From contig QMMV01000180.1 of assembly GCA_003647435.1 (NCBI GenBank), forward strand, positions 1-5,125: 5,125 bases of DNA. The letters run 5' to 3'. The position numbers were made by a program, and so were the translations under genes. The notes under the pieces were generated by a model, which was not told the origin of the DNA, ran no database searches, and saw only the letters and a program-made list of their open reading frames with translations. This DNA is from Deltaproteobacteria bacterium. GTDB taxonomy: Bacteria > Desulfobacterota > Desulfobacteria > Desulfobacterales > C00003060. Below, one piece after another: positions 2,959 through 5,125 of this stretch. How positions within the stretch are numbered: position 1 is the first letter of the stretch; the number at the start of each line of letters is the position of its first letter.

Positions 2959-5125
2959 TTACCTCAGGATTGACCTGAACCACTCACCAAATCGGCCAAC
3001 CACGCCGGCAGGCCCGTCAAACACAGACCCATGTCCCGCCGTGTTGATAAAGCAGCCGGACACTCCGCCGGCCCCTTCAGCCGCTGCAGCAGCAGGAGGT
3101 GTGCCAACGCCGAACACCGACAGCGATCTTACCCAGAAGGTTACGGAACCCGTCTGGCCATCGCCCACATAATCCGTGCTTATGATATGGGTGGTTGGAA
3201 CGGTAGAGCCATTACCCGCCTCAAGGATGGCTAAGGTGTCTGCATGGTAGATGACGTATTTGCCGCTTTCAAGGTCACCAGGACCAACCACACTCAGGTC
3301 GATCGGGAGTGTGATGACAATCCTGTTGATATCGCCCGCTGTCAACGTGTACGCTGGGTCAGCAGACTCGGCGGTAATTTCATATACATAGGTCGGTGAT
3401 CCCTTAGTTGCATCCGTATCAACAGTCTTAGCCACCTGCTTGACAACTATTGTAGCAGGCTTTGTCACACCAGCAATCGGAACCTCAACCTTCACCTCTT
3501 GGCCTTTGTAAGTCAGATCCAGGGTTGTCTCCTGACCTCCGGTTACTGTTATTGTTCCGGATTCAGCGGCAACAGTCTGGTCACCGGAATCTGCGACGGT
3601 GGTTGCAACCAAACCATCAGTCCCGGTAAAGTCCACCGTGCCTATCGACTGGTTTTCTAAAACCTTTGGTTCATAACCGGCCATTGTGGCAACTACAGTC
3701 CAACCAGTCTGAGGAGCACCCACAGGAAGCACTATTGTGTAAGCACCTGCGGCGCCAGTAGTTGCCTGGTATTGTGTCTCGAAGGTCTGGTAGGCAAAGA
3801 CCGTAGCGCCAACCAGAGCAGTTCCTCCCGTATCTTCAACGGTACCGGTTATCCAATCAGTAGGATCAGTGCTTTTTTCCACTAAGCTCACCGCAACGTT
3901 CTTGGAGGCCGAAGCGACAATCTTGTCAAAATAACCGGTAGCTGTCACACTGTATTTATATGTGCCACCCGTAGCAGGCAGGCTGAATGTCACCTTGCCA
4001 TCGGCATCAGTACCAGTGGCCGATGACCATTCCACCGGATAATTCACGGCAACAGTAGCTGTAAGAGGCACGCCGCCACTTGTGACAGTAACGGTGTAAG
4101 TGTCTATCGGAATTACCCTGTAGATGTCGGAAGTAACCGAATCCAGACCTGCAGCAATCAGATCCGATGCATCTGTAGCGGTAAACTTGACCTTAAACGA
4201 TTTGATCGCATCGATATCATCCGGCGTATAGGTAAATGTCTCCACCGGAGAACCACCATTAACAGTAAAGGTGCCATATCCCTCTGTACCCGTCACATCA
4301 TTGCCGCTCAGGTCATACTGGGTCACGGTAAACGTAGTCGCAGCAGGAGCACCCGTTACAGTTAGCGTCTGGGCTGCGGCATTTTCCAGCATGACCTTGG
4401 CACTCGGATCAACCTTCATGGGTACTTTCACCGTGAAAGAATCCGTGGCAACTCCGTCGCTGGCAGTGATCGTATACACTCCGGCAAAGGCGCCTGTTGA
4501 TGGGGCGGTAAATTTATAAGATGCACCCGTACCCGTGTCAGAGTAGCCATCCGGGCCGGTTACAGTCCAGGCGTAACTGATGTCAATACCGCCTTCAAGC
4601 TGGTAGGTAGCAGAATCCCCTGCCTGGATGACCGGCGGCTCGACCGGTTTGTCTTTGATTCCGAATCGACCATAAACATGAATCTGCCCGCTGTCAGTCA
4701 TAGTGCCGTCACCAGTAACCGTAACGGTTACATCCTGCGGAGTTGATGGCGCCGTCCAGGTAACAGATTCACCAGTTGCGGTTGTCGGCGAGCCGGCGCT
4801 AAATTCCCACTCATAACTCGTGGCACCAACGGCAGTAAAGGTCTCGCTTCCGCCCGCCGCCACATATACCGGCAATGTAGGCGAGGTGATGCTAAAGACC
4901 ACATACTCATAACCGTTCGTTTTCGTGGCCGCCTGCGTATCCGGATTGGTCACAACGACATCAACCAAACCTGCAGCGTGCGCCGGCGTGGTGCATGTTA
5001 TCTGCGTCGCTGAAACAACTACATTGGTGGCTGCTATACCGCCAAATGTAACAGTAGCACCATCAACAAAGTTGGTACCCGTAATAGTTACAGCCGTCCC
5101 ACCATCAACTGTCCCTTTGTCAGGA
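2959..5125 (-). CDS. Large secreted multi-domain (IPT/TIG, Ig-like, CarboxypepD_reg) protein, CFI-box-like C-terminus; N-terminus off window
   Basis: The frame stays open to the right edge, giving 721 visible residues and no true start; the TTG at 4968 lies inside a domain. Numbering from the edge: 1-75 is an IPT/TIG domain (GGTAVTITGTNF, VTFGG, TTPAHAAG, VVVTNPD). About 76-235 holds two Ig/PKD-like domains with SYEWEF and SYAWTV cores. About 242-415 holds further beta-rich repeats with a DADGKVTFSLPATGGTYKY segment. About 425-505 is a carboxypeptidase-regulatory-like domain (ITGTVEDTGGTALVGATV, GAYTIVLPVG, ATMAGYEP). About 515-675 is a terminal beta domain ending GSVTFWVRSLSVFGVG. A PPAAAAAEGAGG linker leads to CFINTAGHGS (691-700) and a short amphipathic end, VVGRFGEWFRSILR. 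Thr, Val, Gly and Asp richness, very little Lys/Arg and only two visible Cys fit an extracellular protein. It is probably a surface adhesin or matrix protein; the ligand is unknown. A signal peptide should lie off the window. Confidence 0.88.
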   Translation of the reverse strand, partial: PDKGTVDGGTAVTITGTNFVDGATVTFGGIAATNVVVSATQITCTTPAHAAGLVDVVVTNPDTQAATKTNGYEYVVFSITSPTLPVYVAAGGSETFTAVGATSYEWEFSAGSPTTATGESVTWTAPSTPQDVTVTVTGDGTMTDSGQIHVYGRFGIKDKPVEPPVIQAGDSATYQLEGGIDISYAWTVTGPDGYSDTGTGASYKFTAPSTGAFAGVYTITASDGVATDSFTVKVPMKVDPSAKVMLENAAAQTLTVTGAPAATTFTVTQYDLSGNDVTGTEGYGTFTVNGGSPVETFTYTPDDIDAIKSFKVKFTATDASDLIAAGLDSVTSDIYRVIPIDTYTVTVTSGGVPLTATVAVNYPVEWSSATGTDADGKVTFSLPATGGTYKYSVTATGYFDKIVASASKNVAVSLVEKSTDPTDWITGTVEDTGGTALVGATVFAYQTFETQYQATTGAAGAYTIVLPVGAPQTGWTVVATMAGYEPKVLENQSIGTVDFTGTDGLVATTVADSGDQTVAAESGTITVTGGQETTLDLTYKGQEVKVEVPIAGVTKPATIVVKQVAKTVDTDATKGSPTYVYEITAESADPAYTLTAGDINRIVITLPIDLSVVGPGDLESGKYVIYHADTLAILEAGNGSTVPTTHIISTDYVGDGQTGSVTFWVRSLSVFGVGTPPAAAAAEGAGGVSGCFINTAGHGSVFDGPAGVVGRFGEWFRSILR

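Noticed and set aside
2314..2973. Plus-strand ORFs opposite the coiled-coil gene
   Set aside because: They are shadows of the repeat-rich minus-strand gene. The apparent periodicity in their protein sequence mirrors the duplicated DNA.

Overview
The window reads as a chromosomal accessory region from a free-living Gram-negative-like bacterium of middling GC. Two things point loosely towards the former Deltaproteobacteria (Desulfobacterota) or a similar environmental phylum: the large secreted protein ends in a CFI-box-like C-terminal segment, and the intergenic gaps are packed with short GC-rich palindromes of kinds common in such genomes. This placement is an inference and no marker gene is present to confirm it.

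Layout. Positions 1-124 hold two right arms of a GTTCCCACGC-type palindrome, then a promoter region with two separate dyads. Positions 125-1393 (+) encode a complete stand-alone P-loop ATPase of the AAA_14/DUF4143 type with a nuclease-like C-terminal fold. Positions 1394-1781 carry no convincing gene: two full copies of the same palindrome, a degenerate heptamer tract and a strong intrinsic terminator that serves the minus strand. From 1782 to the right edge everything is on the minus strand: a small secreted Ala/Gly-rich protein with a His-rich tail (1782-2168), a coiled-coil protein with internal duplications (2358-2870), and the C-terminal 721 residues of a large secreted multi-domain protein (2959 to beyond 5125) that begins, as far as visible, inside an IPT/TIG domain.

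How the parts may relate. The three minus-strand genes are co-directional, with gaps of 88 and 189 bases and no clear intrinsic terminator until 1708-1756, so read-through from the large surface protein to the small secreted protein is possible but not shown. Two of the three encode exported or surface proteins. The ATPase converges on them, is flanked on both sides by the same palindrome family and looks like an independent insertion. At least four palindromic repeat families sit at successive gene junctions, and one of them appears to supply the ribosome binding site of the coiled-coil gene. I see no complete defence system, CRISPR array, RNA gene or transposase. The main points of interest are the repeat-built junctions, the divergent CFI-box terminus and the unusual small secreted protein.
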